A stretch of DNA of 64,000 bases from Heterodera schachtii. Lineage: Eukaryota > Nematoda > Chromadorea > Rhabditida > Heteroderidae. This document shows positions 33,231 through 45,464 of this stretch, one piece after another (within the stretch, counting starts at the first letter, position 1; each line of letters opens with the position of its first letter). The stretch is from the NCBI GenBank assembly GCA_023374025.1, contig SIJG01000070.1:314747-378746 (forward strand). Reading direction: 5' to 3'. Made by a program: the position numbers and the translations under genes. Below the pieces are notes generated by a model. The model saw only the letters and a list, made by a program, of their open reading frames with translations, was not told where the DNA came from and made no database searches.

Positions 33231-34150
33231 TAGGGATTATATTTTTAGGCAAAAGCCTATTTTTTCCTGAGCTCCCCGTGGCCTGAAACGCACGAAAAAC
33301 ATGGTTTTTTGGGCTGTTGTTAAGCTACTTTTCGAGTTATTAGTAGGGTTATAATTTGTATGATTTTGCATATTTTTTCTGCGCATATGCTATGGAGAAA
33401 GGGCTCAAAAATAGCATTTCTACGTTAAAAAATATAGCCTTGAAAATCGAAAAATTTTGAACTTTTTGTAAGAACTTTTGAAATAAATTGTTGATATATG
33501 AAAAACGTGATTTTGTTTTAGCATATGATAAAAATTTGAAAAACTCAAAATTGCATATATAAATTTTGAAAATCAAAACTTTTTGCAACTGTCTAAAATT
33601 ACCCATTGTTTTAATGTTTTTAAAGTCAATTCTGAAATTTAGACAATTTTTGGCAGTTTTTAAGGCATATTTTAGTGCATATTTGGGCATTTTTCGGTTT
33701 TTTAGGGCATATTTGAGGGGTTTTTAGTGCATATTTTATGCGCATATTTGGCATTTTTTAGTGCATACAACTTATAACCCTAGTTATTAGCATCTATTTT
33801 CTAGGCTTTTATTTTTAGCGCCTAAAAAATTTTGAAAGAACCTATTTTTGCTTATTTTGGCATTTTGCCCAAAATTATTAACAAAATTGCAATAAAAACG
33901 AAAAATACACCCCCCTAAGAATCGACTCGAAAATTTTCAAAAATACACCCCTAAGAAATGAAAAATTTTTCAAAAATTCTTCTCCAAAATTTATTTACAT
34001 ATTTATTTATTGACAAGAATTTGTGTTTTTACACCCCTAAAAATTGGTTTTTAGAGCCTTTTTTGCATTTTTTAATGCCTATTTTTGGGTTTTTAGAGCC
34101 TAAAGCCTACCTATTTTGGCGGTTTTTAGAGCCTAAAAATGTAATCCCTA
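33231..34150. mobile_element. hAT-like miniature element (word GCCTATTTTT), host of a nested element
   Basis: The ends are TAGGGATTATATTTTTAGGC and GCCTAAAAATGTAATCCCTA, inverted with one mismatch. The flanking 8-mers TTAATGAC and CTAATGAC differ at one base. GCCTATTTTTGGG-type words repeat at both ends. The core (33890-34030) has ATTGCAATAAAAACGAAAAA and TACACCCCTAAGAAATG, shared with 12361-12850 and 36695-37205. Removal of the nested element at 33344-33782 leaves about 470 bases. Confidence 0.75.
33344..33782. mobile_element. Nested hAT-like element (word TGCATATTT)
   Basis: Inserted inside the element at 33231-34150. The ends TAGGGTTATAATTTGTATG and CATACAACTTATAACCCTA are inverted with one mismatch. 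The flanks are a perfect 8-base direct repeat, GTTATTAG (33336-33343 and 33783-33790). GCATATTT/GCGCATAT words fill the right end. It has no coding capacity and no shared core. It must be younger than its host. Confidence 0.85.
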
Positions 34151-34158
34151 CTAATGAC

Positions 34159-35295
34159 TTTCAGTTCGTTTCCGTGTGTTTAAACAAAGTTTAAAAAAAA
34201 AATTTAAAAATTGAATTTTCGACTGGTTTGGAAGCATCTTTTCATGACTTTGAAAACAAAAAAAAAAAATCTTTTCGAAAAATGGGGGGGGGGGGGGGAC
34301 CAGCTGCAATATTACCAAATGTGCTTTCTATATAAAAAAAATAATTAGTGAAATGTCAAAAGCTATTTTGGTTAATTTGAATTCCAAAATTTATTTTAGA
34401 AATGGAACAATTTTCAAATGGTTCTCAATTCGGTATTTATCACATTAATACACATACAATAAATAAATTTTGAACCAAAATATAAAAGTTAAATTAGGCA
34501 CCACAATTCTGCACCATTACTAGCAATTGTATAACATGGAACTCTGAAAGTGGCTATAATTATGCAGAAAGAAAGACAAATTAAAAATTTTTTGAGATTT
34601 TTCAGCGCCAAAAAAGCCAGGCGGTTCCCATATGTATTACCAAATAAACATTAATTTTACATATTTTGCGTCTTTTTTCTTAGATTGTTCAATTTTAGCA
34701 ATTTGAGCCACTTTTTTAATTCTGGTCTTTAAAATAAATAATTGCAATTTAATGTAAAATTCATAGAATTCGAATTGAAATTTTATATAAATCAATTTTC
34801 CTTTTTTACGGCAGTGAATGGCACCAAATTGAGAAAATGCTCCAATTTTCGTCATCTCTCGTGATTAATTTGCCATTGCCACACATGAATTTATATTTCA
34901 AAATTTGGGCCTTCCAAATCTGCCCACGTCGGATATAAATATATTGGGTATTAATATATGTATGATTTGTACATAAGTAAGTGTAAACACTCATTCTTTA
35001 ATCGCGGCCAACTGAGGCCGGGGGTGGGGGGCGGAAAGGTGCCCAATCGGTGGCGAAGAATTTTCACGGCGTGGCCAAGGGCAGAGGGAAAAGCCACGTC
35101 GAATAACAACAGCTTCGGGCGCTGCTTTGCTCGTCTACAAAATTAATTGGCGCTTTCAATCAATTTAAATTTTTTGCTTTTGGTGGGGAAATGCCAAATT
35201 TCCGGGAAGTCTTTTCCTTCGCTGTCCTTTCCCTTCTGAATAACCAACAAAAATTATTAGAAATAAAATTAAGCCGAATTAATAAACGAATTATA
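34159..35295. other. Spacer upstream of the modular secreted-protein gene
   Basis: It contains a G run (34287-34299), plain AT-rich DNA, and a GC-rich patch at 35005-35125 that is open in several frames but has no linked exon. The patch could be promoter or 5' UTR sequence of the gene at 35296, or a relic exon. Confidence 0.4.
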
Positions 35296-38200
35296 ATGAA
35301 TTTATCTAAAATTATGCTTTTGCTTTTATTAATGACCTCGCTGGTACTTACCGGCTCAGGAGAAGAAACAAACGCTGACCAAAGGTTAATTTATTTGGAA
35401 AATTAATACAATTCGAATTTTAATTCAATTAAAATATTTTGCATTTTTAAATTTAATTGTCATTAAAGTCCTTCTGCTGCGTTACCAAAGGCCTCAATGT
35501 GGCACAAAATCACAAAGCCAATAATGAGTTGGTTTTCTGGAAACAATACGGAAAAAGGTGTTTTAATAAAACAAAATTAATAATTTAAATTATTATTTTC
35601 ATGATAATTTTTAGAATTCGAATCGCTTAAGTCAAATTGGACGGAAATTTTTGAAAATATGCAAAGGGAAATGCTCCGAGTGCAAAACCGCCGCTGGGAC
35701 GGCGCCAAAACGAAAGTGCCGAATTGGGAGGACATTTTCCAATTCGTTTACATCGATGAGCACACAACCATTTTCATGGGCAACACTTTTGAAAGTGCGG
35801 CGGAAAAGGCGTATAGGTGAGGAGAAAGTTCAAAAAAGTGTTGGGCCTCGTCGTGGCATTCGAACTCACGGCACTCCAAACAGTGCCACTGAGCAACGCA
35901 TGCAATGCCAAGCCGTTCCATTCGTTTCTTAGGGAGAAAAAAGCAAAAATAAGATATTATTTTTTGGATTAACACAGGGTGCCGATCTGTTCTTATTTAT
36001 AAGAAATGTTCTGATTTGGAGGGTCCAAATCTTACAAAATAAAAATGTTCTTATTTGTAAGAAATGTTCTGATCTCGGGCTATTGTTCTTATTTTGTTCT
36101 TATTTCTTAAAATTCTTCAGAAAGTTTGTAATTTTATGGCGTAATGTCACTTTGATTTTCAAAATTTTCCACGGCGGTGCCTAACGGCACCGCCGGACCC
36201 CAAAAATACTTTGTTTTATTAAAAAATTTGGCTCACAATCACAAAATTTGGACAATTTTGGACAAAATCTGTTAACAAATTATACTCAATTTTTCAAAAA
36301 TTTTCCCGGCGGCGCCTATCGGCACCGCCGCCCTTCCGCCCCGCTTGTTCCCAAAAAAGTCTTTGAAAAAATGCGCCGCAAAAAAAATCGTAAAAACCTG
36401 ATTTTTTGAGCCCAATTGCATTAAATGTACGATTTGCGTATTTCCTCCCCAAAATTGTTTAAAATGATCATGGGAGACGAAAAATACGAAATTTGATTCT
36501 ATATTAATTGAATAAAGTGCTATATAAGCGATTTAAAGCAATTTTGCAAAATGTTCTTATTTTTGACCCAAAAATCTTATTTTTAGGCCTTGTGTTCTTA
36601 TTTTGAAAAATTTCCGATCGGCACCCTGGATTAACATTCCAAAACATTCCAATTCCTCCTCCCCCACCCAATGTATCTCAAAAAGAATGATAACTAGGGC
36701 TTCCTTTTTTAGGCACAAAAAATCGCGAAATAGGCACCTAAAAAGGCAGAAAAAAATCGCAAAATAGGCATTAAATAGGCCGAAAAATCCTCAAATAGGC
36801 ACTAAAATAGGCAAATAAATTTCTTATTAACGATTTTAGGTAGCAAAACACAAAAACTTCATTTGTATCACTTTTTTTCGAATAAGGATACATTTTTAGA
36901 CCAAAATTTTTATTTAGAAAAAAAATATATAAATTTTGGTGATAATTTTTGAAAATTTTTTTCTGAAATTTTTTGGGCCATTTCTTAGGGGTGCATTTTT
37001 CGTTTTTATTGCATTTTTTAAGGATTTTTTCGAAAATCCTAAAATAGGCACTTTAGGCACAAAAACCCCGAAATACGCAAAAATAGGCATTATAAAAGTC
37101 ATCGTAGACGACACCTCAAACCAAGCGGAAAACGCGTTTTTCGTGCTTATCTTTGCGTATCAAGTGCGCAAAATTTTAGGCATTTGCCTAAAAAAGGAAG
37201 CCCTAATGATAACAATTTAGTTGCAAAAGGGCATTTGAAGCCAAAGAATGGTCATCCAATGAATTGAAAAATGAGTGCAAATTGCCAAAGAAAATGGGAC
37301 GGAAAAACGCCTTCAAATTTTGGACAGAAAAAATGAAACAATTCGAAGCGGGACAAAGCGTATTTGAATGCATTCAATGGACAAAACGCCAAGAAAAGAG
37401 AAAATTGAAAGAAATTTTCAATGCTTTTTTGGACGGGGCGCCACTGCCGGCAAATATTTGCCATGAAGAGCAATTTAAAGAAACTGGTGAGAGTGAGGAA
37501 AACATTGAAGGAAAAGAAACAGACAAAAGTAAAACACCGAATGAAGAGAAACAGACAGAAAAGGAAACAGAAAAAAGCATAGTGAAAGAGAGAAGGAGCA
37601 GTTGGGAAAAGATAAGGGCACAATGGTCGGGAAGAGACGCAGAGACAGAGAGAACAGCAGTGAAAGAGGAGGGCGGAAAAGGCAAAAAGGACAGTTCATG
37701 GTTGGATGAGAGTGAGTCCAGAGAAAGAGTGGAATGGAAAAGAAAGGTGGCGAGAGGGAAAAAAAGAACCAAATTATCGCCACAAAAGCGACAGATGAGA
37801 AAGAAAGTAGAGGAACAGAGAAACGCAGCACTAAGTGATCAGGAGGAGAGCGGAGAGAGTGATCAAAACAGAGAAACAAAGAAAAAATGGGTAAAAACAA
37901 GCAAAGGAAAAGTGCCAAAAGGGCAACCACAATACAGTACCCACGCTGAGAAAGAGGCGCACCAGCGATACGGTGCCCAGGCAGACACAGGAGAACGGAA
38001 TTTGTCATTGCAACAACAGCCGAATGATGCTTTAAGTCAGCAGCAGCTGACAGAAACGGAAACAAACCGTCCTATAGACGGGCAACAATACGGTAGATTT
38101 GCTGTTCGTACTGTAAAAGGGCTTCCGAAACGGCGATGGGACGGTATTCTGACAGAGGCGAGCAAAAGCACAGAATCGGAATCCGAAACGGCAACATCAA

Positions 38201-41200
38201 AAAGCGACCACCACCATTACGACACCGATGGAACAGAACAATTTCGGCAAGAACACCCTTTTCTGAGTGGTGCCAGCACAGAATTGTCAGAATTTGAGGT
38301 TGGAAGGGTTCGACCAAACAATGAGTACCGTCGTTACGGTAACAGTAAGCAAAGCAGTGAAGAAGCCATGGGAAAGAGCCCCCGACACGGAATTGGCATG
38401 AAAAAGCACTTGAAGTTGTCATCGGAAGAAACCGAAACGGACCAATCTTTGGAGAGCCATCGCTTTTATAGCACCGAAAATGCAGCGGCAAGCCATTTTT
38501 TGAGCCGATCAGAAAACGAATCTGAGGATAAAAACAGCGCCGGGTGGAGAATAAGGAAGATGAAAAAAGAGGGAAAAGTGGTGCCAACGGAGGAAGAGGA
38601 GCAGAAACAGGCACAATTTGTGATGAGAAAAACTGAAAGTGAAACGGAAGGAAATTTCGGAACAATGGCCAAAAGTGATGGCCAAAAATGGGGGGACAGC
38701 CAAAATGCCAACGATGGAGCAGACAATGAGCGCAGAAAAGAGCAGCAGGAGGTAAAACAATTCAAGAAATAATCCGAATTTTACCTAAATCTGATACAAA
38801 ATGTATGCATGACAATTAAGTCAAGGGATAATCTGCAATGATTTAATGAAAGCGAAGCAGATAGCCGGAGCAGGGGCAATTACTGGGCCGCTTCTGCCCC
38901 TCCTTTATTGGCACTCGCCGCCTCTGCCCCTCCTTATGCCAAATTGCCCTGCTAATGAGTCCATCCCGTTAATGGAAATTCATTCCATAATCAGTTGTTG
39001 TTCAGCTGTTCCACTTGGCCAATGCTCAACCGGCACTTTGGCTGAATGAGTTTGGCGAGGTGTCGCACAACACCGACCAAAGAGTGGCCAAATGGGACTG
39101 CCATACTCTGACGGATCACGTGCAAATGGCCGAATGTCGCGGTTGGGAAGACGTTCACCGAGCCATAAAACGTTTCGTCAAATTTCAACTGGCAAAGGAA
39201 GCGAAAGTCGAACAAAACGATGACTCATTTTTGGCCAAAGTTGCGATTCGGCCACGGATTTTCACCCAAAAAAGGCAATTGGACGGTCAAAATGCCGAAA
39301 TTCCACTGGTTTCACTGATGGAAAATGCCCAAGCGGTGCATTCCGGACAAATGGAGTTGGACAAAGCGCCAACAATTTGGAACAAAGTTTTGGTCGAAAG
39401 AGTGGAAGAATGGGCGGAATTTCTGAAGGAAAACACTGCTAATGACGACGAATGGTCAATTGAACAAACGGATCGCCAAGAAGTTTCAAGGGCGCGAGAA
39501 GTTTTGCAAATGGTAAACGGCAGCGAAGAATTGCTGGAGGGAATGGCCGACCAAAAAACTGTGCCACCAATGCCATTTAAGCACATCCCCGGGCAAAAAG
39601 GTGGCATTTTAATGAAACATTAATTATTATTAATTAAAAAAAATATTAGCAATTTGGCAACGAAATGAATCATTGCGGTCATTATCAGTGGGAAGACGAG
39701 AAACAATCGGAACAAATGATTTAATGCGAATTAATGGCAAACATTCGGAAGAAAAAATTGGACAGAAAAGTGAAAATGGGATAGAAGAAGAAGAGGGGAA
39801 AAAAGAAGAAGCAACGGACAGTGAAAAATATGTAATTTTATTTGAATTTTCTAAAAAGGCAATGCCAATTTCAGAAGGGTCAAATTGGCATTCTCAACTT
39901 TGCCCGAAGTCAAAAAAACACCGACTTTTGGCTGGGAACGGCGAACTCAGTGAATTGGAATTGCCCGGGGATGGGGGACAACAGCGATCGGTGCGAGGAA
40001 TGGGCACTGATCCACCGGGCTATTCGTCGCTATTTGGCATTTCTGGACATAATTGAGGGAAAGGCAATGGCCGAGCTTCGAGAGTCGGACCTTGGCCAAG
40101 TGGCGGTGTTCCCGAGACTGAGGCCCGAGGCGGACAGCAAAGGACTGACCATAAACAATAAGGTGCCGAAGAAAGAGGCAAATTCGGCATTTTACAAAAA
40201 GCAATTAGTGGAATTAATTAAAGTGATAACTAGAAATGATGGTGATGATTGTCAAATTTAGGCTTGGATTGCTCGGCTGTGGGGAAAGATTATGACCAAA
40301 GACAACGCAAGTGGAAAATGAAAAAAGAAATAAATAATAAATAAAAATAAATGAAAATTAAGAGAATTAAATGATTAAACGCTAATTAATAAAAAATAAA
40401 ATATAAATAAATAAAAATGCAAATTTAAGAGAATTAAATAAGTAGATACTAATTTAATAAAAATAAAAAATAAAATTGTTTGCTTGCTTTTTAGGGACAA
40501 AATATGGACTTAAAAGAAGCGATGAGAAAAGTGGAGGAAGCGCACAAATTGGCCAGAATTGGCCAGCTGAAAGAGCCGATGGAATTGATGAACAAAGTGT
40601 TGGTGGAAAGGGTGGAGGGATGGGCCGAATTTTACGCAGAGAATGCCCAACAATCGCTGAGCCAATCGATCGAAGAGTAAAAATAATTTAAAATTTAATT
40701 GTCGAAAATAAATTTATTATTATTTATATTTAGAATTAAAAATGTAAAATGAAATAATTTCGACTTTCCAGGGCTCGAACAATTCTCAGTCACGTTTTGG
40801 TTCAAACATTTGACGAGCGAAACAGAATTATGCCGAAAATTGACATGAAAATTGTGAAAACGCCTCCGGCAGGAAAAGGAATTTCACCGGAAAGAATTTA
40901 CGAACAAAAAAAGGCGATAGAATTTATTGAAAAATCAGAAAAATTACCAAGTGAACCGAAAAACAATGTTCCAAAAATTGACGAAATTAAAAAAACGCCA
41001 ACCAAAACCGAAGAAATGAAAAAAACACCCGTAAAAATTGTCGGATTTGAAAAAATGCCGACAAAAATCGTTCGAAATCGGGTGAAATCAAGGAATTATC
41101 GAAGAAGGAAGTCCAGCTCAAAGTCGAGAGAAGCAATTTTGGAAAGAAGGAGGGCATTAAATGCACAAATACGGCAAAAAGTGCCAAAAAAGGACGAGGA

Positions 41201-44128
41201 ACAATCGCAAAATAAGAGACCAAAAATAAATGAGAGAAACAGAGAAAATGAAAACAGTGAAGAGAAAATGGGGGAAAAGGCGGACGACAAAACGCCAAAG
41301 GAAGGCGACGAAACGCCAACGCAAATTTGGGAACAGAAAAGGGAATTCAATGAAAAAATGAGGAAAACAATAAACGAAATATTCGGGCGGAGGACAATTT
41401 ATTTGGCAAAGGGCAAAAAGCCATTAAAATCAGACGCAATTTGGCCCATTTTTGACGCAATTGAAAGTGCGCGAGACGAAAAGCAATTGAAAAATGTGGA
41501 GAAAATGATACCGCCAGAAGAAACGGACGAAGAGAGGGAAAAGCGAGAGGAATTGTTGAGAAAATGGGAGGAAATTGAACGGACACTGAGGGAACAGTTG
41601 GAAAAATACGGTAAGGGAGCGAAAAATTAAATTGAAAAAAAACATAATGCCAAAATTAAAATTACAAAGGGACCGATGCGTACGCAAATCGACTGAAAAA
41701 CGCAAAAACAAACGCGCCGAATCAGCTGGTCATTGTGTACACCAACTTCATTGGCTTCAAAAAGTACCGTGTTGTGCTTGTTCCGACGTCAGCTGAAGTG
41801 GTGCATACCGTATACCAAGTGAAGAACAACAGTAAAAACACGTACAGTATGCTCGGCTCAAATGTTTTTGAAGCGTGGAAAAGGGCGGCAAAATGTGTGG
41901 AAATTGTGCAAAATGGGCAAATTTATATGGGCGGCAAAGAGTGCCAAGCCGAAATTGAAGCGGAAAGTCGGGCGGAGATGTACAGAAAGTGGACCAACCT
42001 TGGCAAGGCGTTGCAATTCAGAATTGGCGCACTGTACAAAGTAAAATAAATAACTGTTTTGGCACTTAAAAATGCCATTTTGTTTTGTATATTTGGACTC
42101 AGTGGCCCCAAAAAGCCAAACACTTTAAAAAATGTTTTTTTTTAATTTTTCATAATTTGTGCCGTTTAGGAGAATGACGGAATGTTCGATGAGCAGAAGA
42201 TGATGCTTTTGCTGGAGCAGGCCTACGGCGCGTTGCTGAACGGTTCGGCACTGCCGCCGCTGCCACCCAATGTCAGCGGAACGGTCGAGCAAAAACTGTA
42301 CGGCGAAATGTTGGAAAAGTCGGCACAAATGAGCGAGCGGACGCTGAGCCGGGCGTTGTCCTCCTTCACACGTCAAAAGTCGATTCTGTCGGAGAATCCA
42401 ATCGGCGACATGAAGCGGACACTGAGCGAAAAGGCGCGCGAAATGCTGCACAAATTTTGGACGGGCGAAAGTGTTTTTCTGGTGAAGACGAAGGCGGTGA
42501 ACGCGGACACAATTTGGCGCCTCTTCGACCAAATCGACCGAACGCACGACGAAAAGACGGTGAAAGGCGTGGAGAAGCAATTCCCGGACGAAGGACCACC
42601 CGAAATGCGGCAATATCAGCTGCAAAAGTGGCAGGAAATTGAGCTCATTTTGCGAGAACAAATGGAGGCGTACGGTAAAACGGACAAATTACGGTCATTT
42701 CATTTGGACCGAATTAATCGCTTCAGACATTTCAGCCAAATTAAATTCTTTTTTCATCTAATTGTTTTTTAACCATTGGGATTGGGCAAAACTCAAAGTT
42801 TTGCTAATTTTTAAATAGTTAATATTAATTAACTTTTTGCCAACAAATTTCAGAAAAGGTTTTAATGATTATTTTTTCGATTGGCAATAATAGCGTTAAA
42901 TGATTTGCCTTCCGCTAACAAATTGGAAAAATAATTAATAAAAAATGATTTAATTTTCTTTCATTGGACTTAGGCCGTGAACGGTACGCACTCCGCCAGC
43001 AAAATGCGGACCCAAACGGTCCAAATGCGGACGATTTGCTGCTGCTAAATGAGTCCAAATTCTTTGGCCTTTTGCGCAAAAAGCGGCACGTGCTCATTCC
43101 CAAAGAGGACGAAACTGTGCACACCGTCTACCGAATTGAGAAGCCGGACAAAAAGACGGGCTTCGCTACCATCGAACACTTTGGGCCGAACATTTTCGAC
43201 GCGTGGAAAAGGGCGGCGCAATGTTTGGACGCGGTGAAAAGCGGGCAGCAATACGCAAGTGCCAACGAGGACTGCAATTGGCAACTGAGGACGGAGTACC
43301 GGCACGAGACGGCGTTCAGACGGTGGACGAGCATTGGCAGGGCGATGAAACGCGGGACGGAAGCGCAATACAAAGTGAGGATGGAAGAGGAGAGGAGGGG
43401 ATGGCATCGGCGGAGGTTTCGAAAAAGCTGAGAGCGGGACTGGGACCAGGGCTGGGGCGCAACTGGATTTTCAATTACGGAAATCCGTAATTACGGCGTT
43501 TTCTCAATTATGGAAATCCGATTGGGTCTCTGTAGAAGAAAAATTGAAATTTTATTGATAATTACTAGTAACTAATATTAAAAAGACCGAAAAATTTGTT
43601 TGCCATAATCTTTTAAGTATTTCGAAAAAAGGTCCAGTTACTGATCTCCGTAATTCGCCAGCCTAGTCTGTTCAGATATGTTCAGTCGGGATCGGGACAA
43701 AAACCGAGACAGAGTGGCCGGGAATTTCCATTATTACCCAGGCATTGTTTAATCCCGATTATCTCAATCCAAAACCCAGTAAAATCTTTTGTCTGGGGAA
43801 ACAGCGAAAAGTCGAGCCCAAGTTTTTTAAGTGCAAATTTAACAAATTAATATCGAAGATTACCTCAAAACTTTTAAAGATAAACGAAGAAATTTTGGAT
43901 GAACAAAAACTGCTCCAACTGCTGGAAAAAGCGTTTGTTGCGCTTGTAAATGGCACGGAATTGCCAGCATTGCCCGAAAAACTCAGTGCCGACGAAATTG
44001 ACAATTTGAAAAACGGCACGCGAAATCCGACGGACGAAAAAACAATGAGCGAAAGTCAAAAAGCGGAAACGAAGAGTTGGTGGGACACATTGAAAAGCTA
44101 TTGGCCATCAGCAAACAAAACGAAATAA
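35296..44128 (+). CDS. Large secreted protein built of repeated modules, family unknown
   Basis: Thirteen exons join with no phase conflict: 35296-35384, 35469-35557, 35615-35816, 37230-38751, 39006-39600, 39689-39831, 39875-40222, 40495-40676, 40772-41610, 41670-42040, 42170-42674, 42974-43374 and 43880-44128. The product is about 1844 residues. A signal peptide opens it (MNLSKIMLLLLLMTSLVLTG). At least five module types recur: VHTVYxx..FxAWKRAAxC (exons 3-4, 10, 12); LLxxAxxALxNGxxLPxLP (exons 4, 11, 13); TIWxxFDxI..DEKxxKxVEK (exons 9, 11); WL..HRAIxRxxxF (exons 5, 7); and VLVERVExWAEF (exons 5, 8). A long K/E-rich low-complexity linker fills exon 4. No membrane span or known catalytic motif is seen. 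Exon 7's donor (40223) is the least certain. Intron 3 holds two hAT-like elements. The alternative is two or three adjacent genes, but every junction keeps frame, so one gene is favoured. Confidence 0.68.
35975..36628. mobile_element. hAT-like miniature element in intron 3 (word TTCTTATTT)
   Basis: The ends are CAGGGTGCCGATC and GATCGGCACCCTG, a perfect 13-base inverted repeat. They are flanked by the perfect 8-base duplication GATTAACA (35967-35974 and 36629-36636). TTCTTATTT words crowd both ends. The core has two near-palindromes, GGCGGTGCCTAACGGCACCG (about 36171) and GGCGGCGCCTATCGGCACCG (about 36306), plus GTTAACAAATT, all shared with the elements at 270, 6252 and 48287. Confidence 0.88.
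36695..37205. mobile_element. hAT-like miniature element in intron 3 (word AAATAGGCA)
   Basis: The ends form a perfect inverted repeat of 21 bases (TAGGGCTTCCTTTTTTAGGC plus one more base). The 8-base duplication ATGATAAC flanks it (36687-36694 and 37206-37213). AAATAGGCAC/AAAATAGGCA words fill both sub-ends. The core near 36950-37020 is the reverse of the CACCCCTAAGAAATG and ATGCAATAAAAACG core of the elements at 33231 and 12361. It lies 66 bases from the element at 35975, and its right end is 24 bases before exon 4. Confidence 0.9.
43375..43879. other. Last intron of the modular gene, with repeat-like words
   Basis: The left part (43450-43530) has CAGGGCTGGGGCGCAACTGG and ATTACGGAAATCCGTAATTA words, and 43645-43665 has TCCGTAATTCGCCAGCCTAG. 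It may be a diverged hAT-like element, but no target duplication is evident. Confidence 0.35.
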
Positions 44129-44710
44129 AATGTGCAGGGAAAAGAGGGACTGAAAAGGCGGCGATGGAACGGCGGACGCAAAGGGAAAAATGGGGAAAAT
44201 CGGAGAATAAAACAATCCATTTGTAGCTCTTTCAGATGTTTTTTACAGTTTATTAGAAGCAGTTTTTATAAGGAAAATAAAAGATTTTTGATTTGTTTTG
44301 TTAAAAAAATCGAAAAATAATCAAACTTAAAAAAACAGAACAGAAAATGGAAACCCACATTGAACTTTTTCAAGAAAAGTCTTATTAATTTTATTTTAAT
44401 GCCCTTGAATTTTTTATTTTGCTTTTTTCGTCAATTGTTTATTTTTAACTGATATTACACGCTAATAAGATGACACGAAAGGAAGTGTAATATTAGCCCA
44501 GCCCAAAAAATGTCAAAATTCAGTAAAAGCCGATATTATGAATTAAAAAATATTTGTTTCCCAACATTTATTTGTCCCAAAACTGCAACTAGCATCATAT
44601 GAAAAGATGCTTAATGAATATTTTCTGTTTGTATCACTTTATCAATTAGTCTCTCCGAATGTGGCAAAGTGCCGTCCGTTCGCTTTTTCCGTCCTCCAAT
44701 TAGTGGCCCA
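44129..44710. other. Spacer between convergent genes
   Basis: It should hold the 3' UTRs of the modular gene (plus; AATAAAAG at about 44276) and of the small peptide gene (minus). It is otherwise AT-rich with no open frame. Confidence 0.4.
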
Positions 44711-44869
44711 TCACTTTCGCTTTCTCCCATAATCCTCCGGCAGCGCAAAAAGTTGATCGCCGATATGAATTGTGCCATTTTTCTTCTTCATAAAGTCTTT
44801 CGCCGCTTTATTGCCAAAGGCACCGACGAAGGAAAGAAGGACAATTAGGAGGAGCAGCAGAAGACGCAT
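44711..44869 (-). CDS. Small secreted peptide, possible amidated neuropeptide-like precursor
   Basis: This is a single-exon minus-strand frame of 52 residues. Residues 1-17 are a strong signal peptide (MRLLLLLLIVLLSFVGA). The rest is short and basic: a KKK stretch near residue 30, an NGT glycosylation site, then LFALPEDYGRKRK at the end. Gly followed by Arg-Lys-Arg is the usual processing and amidation signal of peptide hormones, so a peptide ending in Tyr-amide could be released from between KKK and GRKR. There are no cysteines. It is not a member of a peptide family that I recognise. An effector-like or structural secreted peptide is the alternative. Homology evidence is absent. Confidence 0.45.
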   Translation of the reverse strand: MRLLLLLLIVLLSFVGAFGNKAAKDFMKKKNGTIHIGDQLFALPEDYGRKRK

Positions 44870-45464
44870 TTTGACAATTGAGGATTTAATTGGGCAATTA
44901 ATTCATTTGGGTTAATTTTGCTTAATTTATATGCTGCCATTTCACCACAGAGACCACCCAAATTGAAATCTGTGAATGTTTATTTAGCCTTTTTTTCAAC
45001 TGGTAAATTGAATTTTTTAAATGCTGAAATCCATCCCATGGTCTGTGTGAACAGCTGATTAATTAAATGAATGTTTGTAATTTTTCATTAATTTGTTTTT
45101 GAAAAATTATTTCTTTTATGACTGAACAAGCACTTTTTGTTGGAAGAGTTTTGATTGAATTGAAATGCTTATTTTATATGTTTAATAAAAAATATTCTTG
45201 TTTCCAAATATTTAAATAATTCTATATACATATAAAATTTTATATTTCAATTTTTTTATATCTTTTAAGTCCATCTAAATCGTAATTCAAATTTTCTTCT
45301 AAAATAATTATTTACCACTTTAACATAAGTACATTTGTGCAGAATTTGTAAAATTTTATTTTTTTAATTAAAAAATACCGAATTAATTTAAATAAAATTT
45401 GTTTATTTTACTTCCTTTTAAAAATTATTTAATTTAAATTAATCAGTTCATAAAAATTTAAAAA
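44870..45464. other. Spacer upstream of the small peptide gene
   Basis: Strongly AT-rich, including its presumed promoter. No repeat or open frame stands out. It ends abruptly at the GC-rich block. Confidence 0.4.

Noticed and set aside
37252..38765. Minus-strand frames of 83-197 residues
   Set aside because: Antisense of the K/E-rich exon 4 of the modular secreted-protein gene.
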